Positions 35,801 through 47,412 of a DNA stretch of 64,000 bases are shown one piece after another; the first letter of the stretch is position 1, and every line of letters begins with the position of its first letter. The notes under the pieces are model-generated. The model saw only the letters and a list, made by a program, of their open reading frames with translations, was not told where the DNA came from and searched no databases. A program made the translations under genes and the position numbers. This stretch comes from Chondrilla cf. caribensis (lineage: Eukaryota; Porifera; Demospongiae; Chondrillida; Chondrillidae), in the NCBI GenBank assembly GCA_964020155.1, contig OZ026563.1, positions 2,415,940 through 2,479,939 on the forward strand. Direction: 5' to 3'.

Positions 35801-38800
35801 AAGAGGAGGAATTTGGACAAAAAGAGGATCTCTGTACCAGACTCAATAACATCCTGTCACAGTATCCATGTGATGTATCAATTTTCAAAGAGTTCATTCA
35901 AAATGCTGAAGATGCTACAGCCAGTGAGATAGTGTTTGTTGTTGATCGAAGAGATACATTTGGACAAAGGTCTTTATTTGCTGACCATGACGGTTGGAAG
36001 TCTCTTCAAAGGATACCTTCACTGCTTGTATTCAACAACCGTAAGTTCAAAGAGAAAGACATTGAGAGCATTAAACAGCTAGGAGTAGGTGGCAAAGGAG
36101 AGTCATTGGACAAGATTGGTCGATTTGGGATTGGATTCAATGTAGCCTACCACGTCACAGACTGTCCCATGTTTGTATCATATGGAGAAGGTGGCCAAGC
36201 AGAGAACTTCTGTGTGTTTGACCCCAACTTGATATTTGTGCCCAAAGCAAGACGACGTAAGCAACCAGGAGCAAGGTACATTATGAAGAATGTTGATGGA
36301 AGGAACAGCAGTGAACACTTTCAAGACCAGTTTGCTCCTTTTCTTGGAGACATTATTCCCACAGTGGCCTCCACCATTGAAGGCTGTTTTGATGACTATT
36401 CTGCTGGGTGGCCTTCTGGGTTTGCTGTGTTTCGCTTGCCATTAACCAGATTGAAGGAATCATATTCTTTTGAGACTAAATTGAAATATGGGTATCATAT
36501 GGAGGTTTCAGATCTCCAACAACTTGTGAACAACCTGAGATCACAAGCTCCATCAATGCTGCTATTCCTCAGTCACATAAAAAGAATATCAATGTTTGAA
36601 ATTACAAAAGATGGTGAAATTGTGGACCCTTGGTCTGTGGCCGCCAAACTTACCGAGGATGGAGGAAGGATGTGTGCTGAATTTGCTGGCAATATACAAC
36701 GTATGTGTTCTGCAATTTGCAGCAGTGAAGGCTTTACCTCTATCCCTAATAGCTTGAATGTAACTTACAATATTGAAACTCACATTTTTCTTCCAATAAT
36801 AACACCCACAACTAAGAATTCCGGAGAATCTGATATGGAATATACTGTTGTGATTGGCGCACCAGTAGAGACAGAATCACACACATCTGCTCAGGATTCT
36901 GTAGACGAGGAAAATCCCCCACCATCTCCTTCAATTACCTCTCCCGGAAATGATCCACCAATATGCTGGATAGTTAGCAAGCGTTTTGGGCTATCAGATA
37001 TACCAAGTGATCTCTTGTACTCAGCAGGAGACAACCATCTCTTTCCAATAGCAGGTGTGGCTGTACCTCTGACAGACAAGAGGTCAAAAGACGAGTTCAC
37101 TGGCAAACTCTTTACTCACTTACCCCTCCCACTGGAGAGTGGTATTCCAGCTCATATTAATGCTCACTTTTGGGTGGACCAGTCACGTAAGCATTTGGAA
37201 AATTCAGGATCTGGAAAGAGAGCTCATTTAAAAGACTGGAACAAAGTGTTAATTCAGCAGGTTGTGTCTCGAGCATATTTGGAGGCATTACTGAAGTGTA
37301 GAGAGTTTGTTCTGAAGGACGACGTGAGCTCTGTACAGTGGTACTACAAACTGCTCTTAACCGACAGTGTACAGGGATCATCATTACTATTTGATGATTT
37401 CAGCTTCAAAGATGTGATTTATCAACTACTTCTTGAAAGCCAAGCTCAAGTACTGTTAGCTGATGAACTAGACCCAAAGGATTCTAGAATGAAGTGGCTA
37501 GCGTTGACTGCAAACCAGAAAAATACTAACAAAGGATGGTTCCTTGATGGTCATGAAGATATCAGAAAGGTCTTGCTGTCTCTAGGAGTACAGATCACAG
37601 TAGCTCCTGAGTCAGTGAATTCCTTTGCTGAAATCACAGCCGTGGAGACTGCCTACTGTGGTCAGGTGACTTCAGAATTAGTGAGAAAGTACCTCAGAGA
37701 GCCTGCCATGCATTGCAGTATTGATGAGAAAGTGATTGTTCCAGCTCTAATACCACTCCTGGAGTATGTTCTTGAGGATATTCAATTATGTTCTGAACGT
37801 TCCAAAGTAAATGGGCTGCATTTGATGTTGACAATGAGTGATGAATTTCAACCCATTGATGATACTTCCCCACTTTATGGACAAGACTTTCCATTCGGTG
37901 AACCTTTACCAGAACATACTGCAAAGTATTTCATTTCTTCAGTATTATGGCAGGAGGAAACGCTAAGAAAGAGGTTGATAGATTTGGGGCTAATACAACG
38001 TGTCCCACCTGAATTTGTTGCTGAACACATCGAACTTCCAAGGCAGCCAATAGTGGACCTCCGTCAATGTAACTGTGAAAAGCTTGTCAGCCTCTGGTCT
38101 TACATAGTAGACATTTCCACATCAAATCCTAAATCCCTGGATCATTTCTCTGAGGTTGCCATTATTCCTACTAACCAGTCAACCTTGGTATCTGTTGAGA
38201 TGGCAAAATCTGTACTCAGAGAATATGGATGCGTTCAATTGTTGCAGGAGCTAGCAGTACCTGTGGTGGACTTCTCAGTGCTTCATGGTCTTGATGATTC
38301 CTTGACTAGCAAGTGTACTGATCTTATTCGTCCAAGGTTGGCTGTTGAGAACAAACCCAATGACGTACTTGATGTACTGCAGACAGCAGTTATACATGGG
38401 CAACTCCAGGTCTGTACTAAAATAACAGACAAGATTGTGAATCAGTTTGTGGGGTTTATTCAAGACTGTGATAAGCAGTTAATCCAAAGCTGTCAGAAGA
38501 TATTGCGGGGCCTTACCATATACAAGATGGTGACTGGAGAGTGGCAATCCTTGGAGGGATGTGGACAGGTGTACGCTTTACCACAGGAGAAGGTACCTTG
38601 TGATGGTCTGAAGGAAATTACCTGTTCAATTAATATTATTGAGATACAATCATTATATGAAAGCTATTACAAAGCTATCGGTGTTAAACTTCTAACTCAC
38701 CTTACCTTCTATGGGAAAATCATCATCCCACACTTTTGTAGTTTTTCTACTGAAGCAATGATTGGTCATCTTAATCACATTTGCAGCAGGAACGACCTGG

Positions 38801-41800
38801 AGAGTATCAAGAAGGAAATGAGCAATATCAAGTTCATTTGTGATGAGAAGAAACGGTCTTTTCACTCAGCGTCAGATTATTATGACCAAGATGTGTCACT
38901 TTTCAAGGCTTTTCTCACTGAGGACCATTTCCCTCCACCACTTTGGTTGGAACACCTTCCCCTCCTAAGGCAAATTGGCCTCAAGAGTACCGTCACTGAT
39001 AAACTGTGGATACAATTTGCAAGGAAGGTTACAACTCTGCCTAAATGTGAGGCCAGACAAAACTCTCACATGTTGCTTGAATGGTTGCAAGGTCGAATTG
39101 GAAGTGTATTGAGTCAGACTAATAAACATGAATTTGATGTGGGCAAGCGGAATCTTGTTCAATTTCTTAGCTCAATTACTGACATCCCATTTTTACCTCA
39201 CTTGTATCCTCCAACAGTTGATTTACTTTTTCATCAGCTGAAAGGGTGCAATTTTTCTCCACCAAGCTTTCCTGGATCATTGGTGTGCTTCAGGAATTCA
39301 ATTCTTTGCGAACCTGATCAAGAATTTCTTGTTTGTTTGATTGAGTCGCAATCTCTTGTTATGTCTACACAGCTGGTTGGTGAAAGTACAAGGATAACTG
39401 ATGAGACGAGAACCATTCTTCTAGATGTTTTGAGTATGAAGTGCCCTACAGACGGAGATGTATGCCAAAATTTATTACGTCTGTCTTCATTTATTGATGA
39501 ATGTACATTTAGTTTATCTTCCAAGCAATCTACTGAGGTCACTAAAGGATTCCAAGATCTCTTTGCCTGTCACTATAACTTTCTCTGCTCCCACCTGAAA
39601 GTAGTGAAGGCTGAATTGAGGGATAAAAAATGTCTCTTTTTGCCAAGTGACGACAGTACAACATTCAGAATATCCAAGGGCTCTGAGCTGGTCAGAGATC
39701 ACAAGACAACCCGCCGTCCATACATGAAGTACTTACCTTGTTTACCTTCATACCTCAGAGATCCAAAGTACAAGTCCTTCCTCACTGAAATTGGCGTGGT
39801 ATCAAATATCACTGTGAAACATATCATCCAAGTACTGGATGAATTATTTGCAATAAAATCCAACTCTAGTGTGCGAGAATGTGTTAATGCCCTGTACATA
39901 GATCTTGTGGAAGTTCTAAGAGGTCCTCAAAATGGAGATGCTATTGCCGATGTGCAGAAGCGTCCATCAATTCCGTTACCAGATGAAAGCATGATGCTAC
40001 GTCCATCCACTGAACTTGTACTAAATGATGCTCCATGGATTAGAGACAGACTGAAGGAATGCTCAGTATATCGTTTTATTAAAACTCCTCCAAAACTGCT
40101 AGGAGGAGGAGAGATAACCCTACCAGCATGCTTGAAGGTGGAACCCTTGAGCACACTTATCTGTGAAGAACTGGATAAGCCTGCTGTGTTGAACACAGAA
40201 AATCACTGTGTAGCTGATTTACGAGCAAAATGTGTCCAAACGGTAGGTGGGGATGATACACATGCTGTGATCCAGGAGTGTCCTTATTCCGGTCCATTTG
40301 TCCATTTTCTCCAATCTGAGGAGTTTGAAAATGGTCTGAAGCGATTGATGAGCCACAGCTTGAATGGGAAACCACTCACTAGAGAACACCTGGACAGTGT
40401 TCAGGAGGTCCAAGGGCTTGAAGTGAAGTGTGTGTATGCCATTAGAACAGCACTCAAGAATCGTGTAACAGGATGCACTATTTCTGGTAGTGAGAACAAT
40501 GATGTTCCTTGTTACCTTGATGAGGGATGCTCTCCAAAGTGTCTCTATGTGAGATTTCATCCTAAGAATGAAAAAGCAAGGAATGACCTACTCTTGGATG
40601 AAGTGGTGCAATCACTTTTGCGAGTGTTGAAACGTGATGATATAAATAGTTTACATCTACTTCAATTGCTCCGGTTGAGTGATCCAAAGAAGGTTGATGA
40701 AACCCTTGATCGCCTGAAAATCAAAGTGTATTCTCCACAAAAAGATGATATCAGTGGCCAGATAGCAGAGGAGGAAGAAGGACGAGGCACTATAGTAGAT
40801 GACCTTGAGTACATCATCACTTGTAATTATGGAGAAGGTGATTTAGTTAAGTACTGCAAGGCTGACAGTGAGACTGTGGTTGCCAGGGTGATAAAAGTGG
40901 AATCCCAGGATATTGAAGGGGATAATCCCTACCCTCTCACAGTTCATGTGAAGATATTATCTGATGAAAGAAAGGAAAAGATGAACTCTTTGCTAGTTTG
41001 TAACTTCCTACCACAAGCAGAAGTAGCACAGCTGAAGACATTGTACAGCATCAAAGGTTCAAGCAATCCCTCTGGTCTGTCTGAGGAGAAGAGCATTGTA
41101 CTTGAACTTCCTTGTGGAGATCAGCGGCAACTCAAGACCTACATCTCTACAGTTCTGGAGACCGTCCAGGAGTCATATTCCAAGGAACAGAAATACTTCA
41201 GTATTGAGAGACTCCTGTTTCAGCTACACTTTAACTGTGTACACAGACACAAGCAACCTGAGATGTTCCTTCAGGCAGGCCGTACATTCTTGAATGAAGT
41301 TGAGAGAAAATTAGATTTTAAGGAAAATAAGGTATTTCTGGATTCCCTTCGTGCTAAGATCTCAACCATGGAATCTCAGGTCCAGTCCCAGCCGCAGCCA
41401 CAAAACGAGGAGGAAGACAGTGAGATGAGCTCTGTAGCCTACAGCCAAATGAGCTCGTGGTCTGTACCATATGCACCTAGCACACAACAACCTGTGGGAA
41501 CACCAACCAACACTGCCACCATTGGTCACTATCGTACAGGGTCCACCTTTCGAGGTACTCAAGTACTTGCTTCTGCTCCTACAGGCCACTCACAGCGTCA
41601 AAGAAGGGTAGGTGGTGTGAGGACCAACTATCCGATTCATCCTGGCCCTGCTAGAATGCAAGGTGGAAGTACTTATATTTGGAGAAGTGTACCAGGTCCT
41701 TCTCCGGGTACTGGTCAAATTTGGCCTAGTTCTATTGTTGAACCAACCCTCGAACCACCTCCAAGAGTCAGCATGGATGATGCCCGTGTGTGGTTGAGAG

Positions 41801-44800
41801 ATGTGTCTGATACAGACAGTATGGTTGATCACCTGTGTGAGAATACTAGGGAAATAGAAGTTTTAGGACAAGATGGAAAGAGCAAGAGAGAGAAGGCATA
41901 CCAGTACCCTGCTGCGGTCTGTTTCTACGCCCATGAGATTGTTCTTAAGTGTCTGAAAGCTCTGTTCTTTGCCTACTGTGGTCTCCCGGGAGAGTTACAG
42001 GAATGCAGTAATCTGGTGGAACTCCACCAACAGCTACTCACTCATGCAGAAATCCCTCAACAGGTGAGAGACCTGGAGATGTATGTTCATTTGGTCAGTG
42101 GACACGGCTCAACCTGCTGTGGATACCCTTCCTTTGATCCACCTAACACACCTAACGACATACACTCTCCAATAGCAGCCAGAGAAGTACTGAGTGCAGC
42201 GAAAGCTTTTCTGGATGGTATCCAGAGGTTACCCGAAATTCGTCAATTATATTCTTTCAGAGCCCAAGTGGATTTGCCTCGACCACAAGCCATAGTACAA
42301 GGTATGTGAACAAAGTTCTGTGCTAGGCTTTATCTTTGTAATACATGTGGATGTATATTTGGGAGTACTAATTTGCTGTTTGTATAGTAGGATGAGATGC
42401 TAAAAAATGGTAGTCAGGTGATTATCTGCAGATAAAAAATTGTATATTGAACAGTGGTCATGGGTCTCTTATTCAATTATATGCTGGCCTCAGTGAATGT
42501 TTCAGCTGGCATGAGCAACTTGTATAGACTGTAGTATTCTATCTGTATGGAATATCTATGATGAGACACTACCTTTGATTTGTTCTGCAAATTTATATAA
42601 CTTATCTAAGACTGGATCAATTGAATTTAATTGTTCTGAGTGTATCTGTTCAAATATAAATTCAAAAGACATACTTTAAGATTCATTTGCTTTGAATATT
42701 CATGCTGTTGTATTGTTAATCAACATTCATATGGCTTTGTGTATAGTTAACATTATACATACCATATGCATGGGAATTTTCGCAGTACTAAACTTTCACG
42801 GTTTTTGAGGAATGCCTGGTCATCTGTGTAAGTTAATCTGTGAATTATTATGGTGTTTGCGATTACGTAGTATTATAATATAATGATTATAAAATGGCCA
42901 TCTATTTTCGACGTACAGTGCACATTGCAAAACACAATTACAATAGAACAATGGACAATAGGTTTTGTATTAGTTTAAATAAAGCATTGACCCAAGATAT
43001 AAGTATTTTTGCTCATCCTAAATTTCGATATGATATTGACAGCTACAGCATAGGGATCTTCTCTATTAGCGATTTCACGAACGTAATGAAGTACCTCTCC
43101 TTTGCGAGGTGTCCATGATACCGTATAACCAGAAATATTGGCGGAAAGAATATTTGGTGGTTTGTCGAATTTTATATTGGCGGTTTTTATTTTGGCGGAT
43201 GGCAAGCCCAGGTTATAATTATATTCATAGCCACAGTTACTGTGTTACCAAATATAAAAACTTTAACGCTTGAAATGACTTTCGAAAATGGAGTTTTCGA
43301 TCGACAGCTGTATTCTGTTCCTTTCTCTTGAAGTACCAATACATCGCCATGATTATTCGAGCCACACGGATGCGCAACATCGGGATTACGTCACTTTATT
43401 GTGAGGTAATCCCGACGTTTGGCACGGGTGCTATTATTTTGGCGAATATTATGTTGGTGGTAGTCGGTCAAACCGCCAAACCACCAAAATAAAATGACCG
43501 CCAATATTTCTGGTTATACGGTACATAATAAACATGAAAACCATGGATACAGCTCTCTAGCGCAACCATTTTAAACTGAAAAATAATAAATTTGATTTGG
43601 CCCACAACTGTGAAAATAAAATCTGTAAAAATCCTAATCTAGCTAGCTAGACCATCCCTAAGAGGCACTGAGGGGCAGAAAAAGGAAGGGACGGTCTAGC
43701 TCACGTAGCGATCAGTTCACACCTGCCAATTAACAAATAACACGCATAGAGTTCATACAGTTCACATCACTCCATGTACATGCTAGGAGGACCATAGATA
43801 TTTTAACTCTGCTCTGAGTTATCTATGGGGGGATAGAGGGTAGCAAAGAAAGAATGGATCTAGTGTTGTATGGGTGGTTTTATCAATTATGTGATGATTC
43901 TTTGTCAGAAAATAGGCATCGGTAACAACAATGTCTCTAACAACTCTATAAATACACAGCAGACAAACTACATTCACAAAAATTTTTCACCTGTTTGTTT
44001 ATTAGAAATGTAAGAGGAGATGCAATTAGGAGGACTGAATATGTTGGTTGTCCTTCCTTCGTTTTTAATCCTTCGTTGAACATATGACACTGTGGAACTT
44101 GCCGTGACCGGTCGGGAGACATACAATTCAAGCATGTCCTTGCAAAATACTAGTAATAGCGTTCATCTGACTGTTAGACGGGTGAATATTCCCAGCTAGT
44201 TTCAATACTGATAACGACTACGTAGTATGATCCCCCATAACACTTAACAATTAACTAATCTGACTCACTGATTCAGAATATCATTGCCAAGATTCTTGGC
44301 AGTAGCATTTCATTAGTTGATGGTCACGCGCTCAAGTGTAAACTGATTGCTACTTGTGCTAGACTGTCCCACCCCTCAGCATCTCTTAGGGACGGTCTAG
44401 CTAGCTAGACAACAAAAATCCTCAAAGTTACGCAACTGCAAGTTTAGTACCACGAAAATTTTTGCACGTATGGTATTATGTACATACTACAAAAACAAGG
44501 ACTCCATGTCCAAATTACTATGAATTCTAACAATTATGCTTCATTTGAATTTACAAATTGATGTGGAAAAAACATGTTTTATGGGTGAGGTTAGAAGTCT
44601 GGTAGACAATGTCTAAACATGAGCACTGTTAACTGCAATCCATTGTTGTGCTGCTGTACTCTTATTGTGGAGCTGTGCTGCAGTTGTAGCTACTGTACTA
44701 TGTTGTTGTGCACCTGTAGATCGTCCAGACAACTGGGAGGGAGGTGCTCTTCTAGTACCAATGGATCCCCACAGCAGAGAGTACAGAGAAATTGAAGGAC

Positions 44801-45327
44801 TCTTCAGAAGCACTATGCCATCATATCACATAGAAAAGATCGAAAGAGTTCAGAATGAGAGTCTTTGGAAGCGCTTCAGAGACTGTAAAAGGAGAATGGA
44901 AGAACATCTCCCATCTGCTGGAGAGAAGAAACTTTTTCATGGAACTAAGCAAACTAATCCTAAAGACATCTATAGTGGAGATGCTGGATTTGATATACGT
45001 CACAGTGGTACAGGGATGTGGGGAGTTGGAAGTTACTTTGCAGTCAATGCATCTTATTCCCAAGGATACTCATATCAAAAGAGGGTCCTCGACCAGTCTA
45101 ATCCGCTTCACCAGATGTTTGTGGCTAAAGTGTTGACTGGTGCTTGCATAAGGTTAGATCCAGACTGTCAATTGCGATTCCCTCCCGAGCGCACTGACCA
45201 GCAAGAAGGAAGCGTTGTCATCAGGAGAAGATACGACAGTGTGCAAGGATTCACAGAAAGGTCTGAAGTGTACATCGTCTACGACAACGCTCAGTCCTAT
45301 CCAGCCTACCTTATTACCTATACCTGA
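23830..45327 (+). CDS. Sacsin-repeat/HEPN/PARP giant protein, copy 2 (four sacsin modules)
   Basis: Predicted exons are 23830-23869, 23945-24030, 24140-24398, 25823-42301 and 44720-45327, giving 5823 aa. The short first exon encodes an acidic N-terminus (MSEASSGDSDEEPG). Four Bergerat-type modules start with N-boxes near residues 43, 1441, 2462 and 3485; each is followed by a GxFGxGF box and the conserved F-R-F-P-F-R block. A linker rich in S, Q, P and G leads to a HEPN domain (about 5447-5600). Exon 5 encodes the PARP fold with H5695, Y5727 and V5805. The exon 4 donor is CAAG|GTATGT, 6 nt before a TGA, so failed splicing would give a protein ending just after the HEPN domain. The 5' end is divergent from a sulfotransferase-like pseudogene 298 bp away. 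Exon 4, at 16.5 kb, is unusually long even for this family. The sacsin and HEPN calls are secure; the joining of PARP rests on splice logic conserved in two copies. Confidence 0.82.
24399..25822 (+). other. Intron 3 of copy 2
   Basis: A 1.4-kb intron with donor CAG|GTGAAT and acceptor TTTTTCACAG. It holds a short (TAATAGA)-type tract at about 24478-24520 and no gene that I recognise. Confidence 0.65.
24478..24520. repeat. ATAGATAATA microsatellite in intron 3 of copy 2
   Basis: Tandem TAATAGATAATAATAGA units. The same tract is in copy 3 at about 51949-51988; it is absent from copy 1. Confidence 0.75.
29758..30031 (+). other. ATP-binding core of the second sacsin module, copy 2 (absent from copy 1)
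   Basis: ELIQNADDAGATEVKFLIDW, then GPALYAYND and GRFGVGFCCTYQLTD. This module sits inside the 3093-bp segment (about 28651-31743) missing from copy 1. It is recognisably related to the third module but clearly diverged from it, so it is not a fresh duplicate. Confidence 0.85.
32821..33090 (+). other. ATP-binding core of the third sacsin module, copy 2
   Basis: This region carries ELIQNADDAGATEVKFLVDW and GRFGLGFCTTYHITD. It is almost identical to the second module of copy 1, which shows that the module lost there is the preceding one. Confidence 0.85.
35890..36170 (+). other. ATP-binding core of the fourth sacsin module, copy 2
   Basis: The core reads EFIQNAEDATASEIVFVVDR and GRFGIGFNVAYHVTD. 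It matches the last module of copy 1. Downstream come the long alpha-helical middle region and the linker to HEPN. Confidence 0.85.
41776..42236 (+). other. HEPN domain of copy 2
   Basis: This domain is nearly the same as in copy 1, including the second helix AAVCFYAHEIVLKCLKALFF and the RDLEMYVH element. It lies just upstream of the exon 4 donor, so HEPN and PARP would be separated by only a few tens of residues in the spliced product. Confidence 0.85.
43121..43521. mobile_element. 401-bp MITE with 24-bp perfect TIRs, copy 2 only
   Basis: CCGTATAACCAGAAATATTG plus GCGG at the left is exactly complemented at the right end, with TA on both sides. Copy 1 has no insertion here (CAATACATAATAAAC). 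The inside is rich in TTTTGGCGG-type motifs near the ends. It encodes nothing visible. Confidence 0.8.
43636..44413. mobile_element. 778-bp TIR element with 9-bp target duplication, copy 2 only
   Basis: AAAAATCCT at 43627-43635 is repeated at 44414-44422. The ends are inverted repeats (CTAGCTAGCTAGACC, then TCCCTAAGAG, then CTGAGGGG) over about 36 bp. Copy 1 has a single AAAAATCCT, the empty site. A 9-bp duplication suits MULE-like elements, but no transposase is encoded, so the class is tentative. Confidence 0.75.
44720..45327 (+). CDS. Exon 5 of copy 2: PARP-type mono-ADP-ribosyltransferase catalytic domain
   Basis: This is the counterpart of the copy 1 exon, with the same length, acceptor and entry phase. 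It keeps the catalytic histidine in LFHGTK, the tyrosine in GVGSYFA and a valine at the glutamate position (EVYIVYDNAQ), so H-Y-V again. Changes from copy 1 are scattered substitutions without frameshift or stop, which suggests purifying selection on the domain. The exon ends in TGA at the same place as copy 1. No zinc finger, macro or WWE domain is visible in the exon; the partner domains would be the sacsin and HEPN parts upstream. Confidence 0.85.
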
Positions 45328-45741
45328 GAACTAACTACATAGTTTAGAACTGATACGTACATAAATAGGCAGTAGTAGTGAGCTAGCTATTAATAGGTCT
45401 TCATAACTTCCAAGACCATTAACTATAAAGTGGTAATAGTTTGTACCACTTATATATATTGATTGAGATAATAGTGATGATAATGATAAATTATATACTA
45501 ATATTATGTTGCTGTGTTATTGTATGATGCTGACAACATGATATCTGGTGTAGGAAAATTGGATTATACATACATATGCATTATGATATTAAAAAATAGG
45601 AATTGCACAGCTCAATACTAGCTAATTACATGGTCGACCGATGTATTATACATTTTTTTCATATTATGGTATGGATGTGATCAAGTTAAATTATTGGATG
45701 CACGACATTAATATTGTGCAATTAATTAACAATATATTACT

Positions 45742-45850
45742 TAGTGGTTAAGACATGGGCACGAGGGCATTATGACATTTAAAATACCGAGTCCCGAGGG
45801 CGAGTGTATTTTATATGTCATAATGCCGAGTGTCCATGTCTTAACCATTA
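45742..45850. repeat. Foldback element with arms of about 45 bp, unit 2 only
   Basis: The left arm 45742-45786 (GGTTAAGACATGGGCACGAG...) pairs with the right arm 45807-45850 with a few mismatches. The 20-nt loop is CCGAGTCCCGAGGGCGAGTG. The structure is directly followed by a second inverted repeat. Confidence 0.7.
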
Positions 45851-45946
45851 TAGCATCCGTTGCTAACGCTTTATACTGTTGCTAGCGCTTTATACAATAT
45901 AAAATTGCTGTATAATAGTACTGTTTCTATGGTAACGGATGCTATA
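45849..45946. repeat. Second inverted repeat next to the foldback
   Basis: TATAGCATCCGTT at the left is complemented by AACGGATGCTATA at the right, with GCTAACGCTTTATA/GCTAGCGCTTTATA direct repeats between them. It is probably part of the same inserted element. Confidence 0.65.
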
Positions 45947-46516
45947 ATATTATATACTACCCTGCATCCCAAATTACCCCAATTTACTTCATATATATAC
46001 GTATGACCCAAGGCCTGTCAGATAATAATAATGATCAGTAATTGGGCAGATATTATTGAGTTATATTATCCTGTAGCTACTAGCTATAGGTGAAAACCAT
46101 CACAAAGTATTTTTGCACCGGTGTACCCCATATTATATAATTAATATCGCAAACCAGTGTGTCGTATTAATTATATTCGTTGTCCCCGCGTGAAGAATTG
46201 CGTTCAACTGTCCTCGGGGACCGACTGAAAAATTACCACATAAGAAACAAAATGGCTGTTAGCACTATTGTTTAGCGTTAGATCTAGAGGAAGTATAATA
46301 GTTGTATTTTGTCTTTAGATTGGTAGAACCTTAAGCGGTCGAGCTCGTCATAATGCTGAAACCTTTAGTTCTTCAAAACTGCCACAGTGATAAACCTGAG
46401 TTCCACGCTGAGGTACAGAACCATGAGGTTAGTTCACCATTTCCTGTGTTGGCTTTAATTGTTTCATGCGAATTTGTAATGATAGCGCCTAAGCGGTAAA
46501 GTGTATGTCATGTACT

Positions 46517-46567
46517 GGCGAATAACGCTTCACGTGTGTACACTACACACGTGAAGCGTTATTTGCC
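46517..46567. repeat. 24-bp-arm hairpin, unit 2
   Basis: The counterpart of the unit 1 hairpin, with arms 46517-46540 and 46544-46567. The imperfect pair is at a different place than in unit 1, and again is of G-U type. Confidence 0.75.
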
Positions 46568-46888
46568 TGCAGTGTACCGTATACTATGGGGTGGTATAAC
46601 TGAGTCGTTCTCGATCTTTATCATGTACGTATACGTCTCCCGATATTCTGTCTTCTACCAAGACCATTGTTGAGTCTTACTTTTTGTACTTATTGCTGTC
46701 AGTGACAGTGACATATCAATGGTAGTACTGTTAAGTAAAGGTCTCCCTTATAATCCCAGTCTGGCTGTAGAGCTAGCAGCTCACAGTCGTGTTGATTGAT
46801 TATAGTGTAGATACACCGTTAGTGTTAGTCATTGAGGAGATTACTGAGGCTGTTATGATGTTCTACTTGTGTTTCTGTCAATGTGCAA

Positions 46889-47412
46889 GTGAAGTAGACC
46901 TGTATGTCCCCCACTGGTGAAGTAGGCCTGTCTATCCCTCACTGGTGAAGTAGACCTGTCTGTCCCCCACTGGTGAAGTAGACCTGTCTGTCCCCCACTG
47001 GTGAAGTAGACCTGTACATGTCTGTCCCTCACTGGTGAAGTAGACCTGTCTGTCCCTCACTGGTGAAGTAGACCTGTCTGTCCCCCACTGGTGAAGTGGA
47101 CCTGTGTGTCCCCCACTGGTGAAGTAGACCTGTCTGTCCCTCACTGGTGAAGTAGACCTGTCTGTCCCTCACTGGTGAAGTAGACCTGTCTGTCCCTCAC
47201 TGGTGAAGTAGACCTGTCTGTCCCTCACTGGTGAAGTAGACCTGTCTGTCCCCCACTGGTGAAGTAGACCTGTGTGTCCCCCACTGGTGAAGTAGACCTG
47301 TCTGTCCCTCACTGGTGAAGTAGACCTGTCTGTCCCCCACTGGTGAAGTAGACCTGTGTGTCCCTCACTGGTGAAGTAGACCTGTGTGTCCCTCACTGGT
47401 GAAGTACACGTG
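46889..47412. repeat. 28-bp minisatellite, unit 2 (about 18-19 units)
   Basis: The same 28-bp unit as in unit 1 but several times more copies, with the same variant positions and one unit enlarged near 47014-47021. It is tandem without spacers. Confidence 0.9.

Larger units (their letters stand above)
42760..44475. mobile_element. Old TIR element in intron 4 of copy 2, with two nested insertions
   Basis: The left end (TACCATATGCATGGGAATTT...) and the right end (...AAAATTTTTGCACGTATGGTA region) are inverted repeats. The similarity runs on through TACTAAACTT and TTTTGAGGA-type blocks for about 60 bp. No coding sequence seen. Without the nested elements it is close in size to the copy 1 version. 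Confidence 0.6.
42302..44719 (+). other. Intron 4 of copy 2 (predicted)
   Basis: The donor CAAG|GTATGT and acceptor CACCTGTAG are as in copy 1. At 2.4 kb it is longer than in copy 1 because of two further elements inserted in the old TIR element (43121-43521 and 43636-44413). Confidence 0.7.
45328..46352. other. Intergenic region after copy 2
   Basis: The 3' flank of copy 2. It is about 570 bp longer than in unit 1 because of a segment at roughly 45590-46170 that contains a foldback structure. No gene seen. Confidence 0.5.

Noticed and set aside
46932..47396. Minus-strand repeat proteins over the minisatellite
   Set aside because: A 28-bp unit shifts frame each repeat; unit 1 shows no conservation of length or frame.
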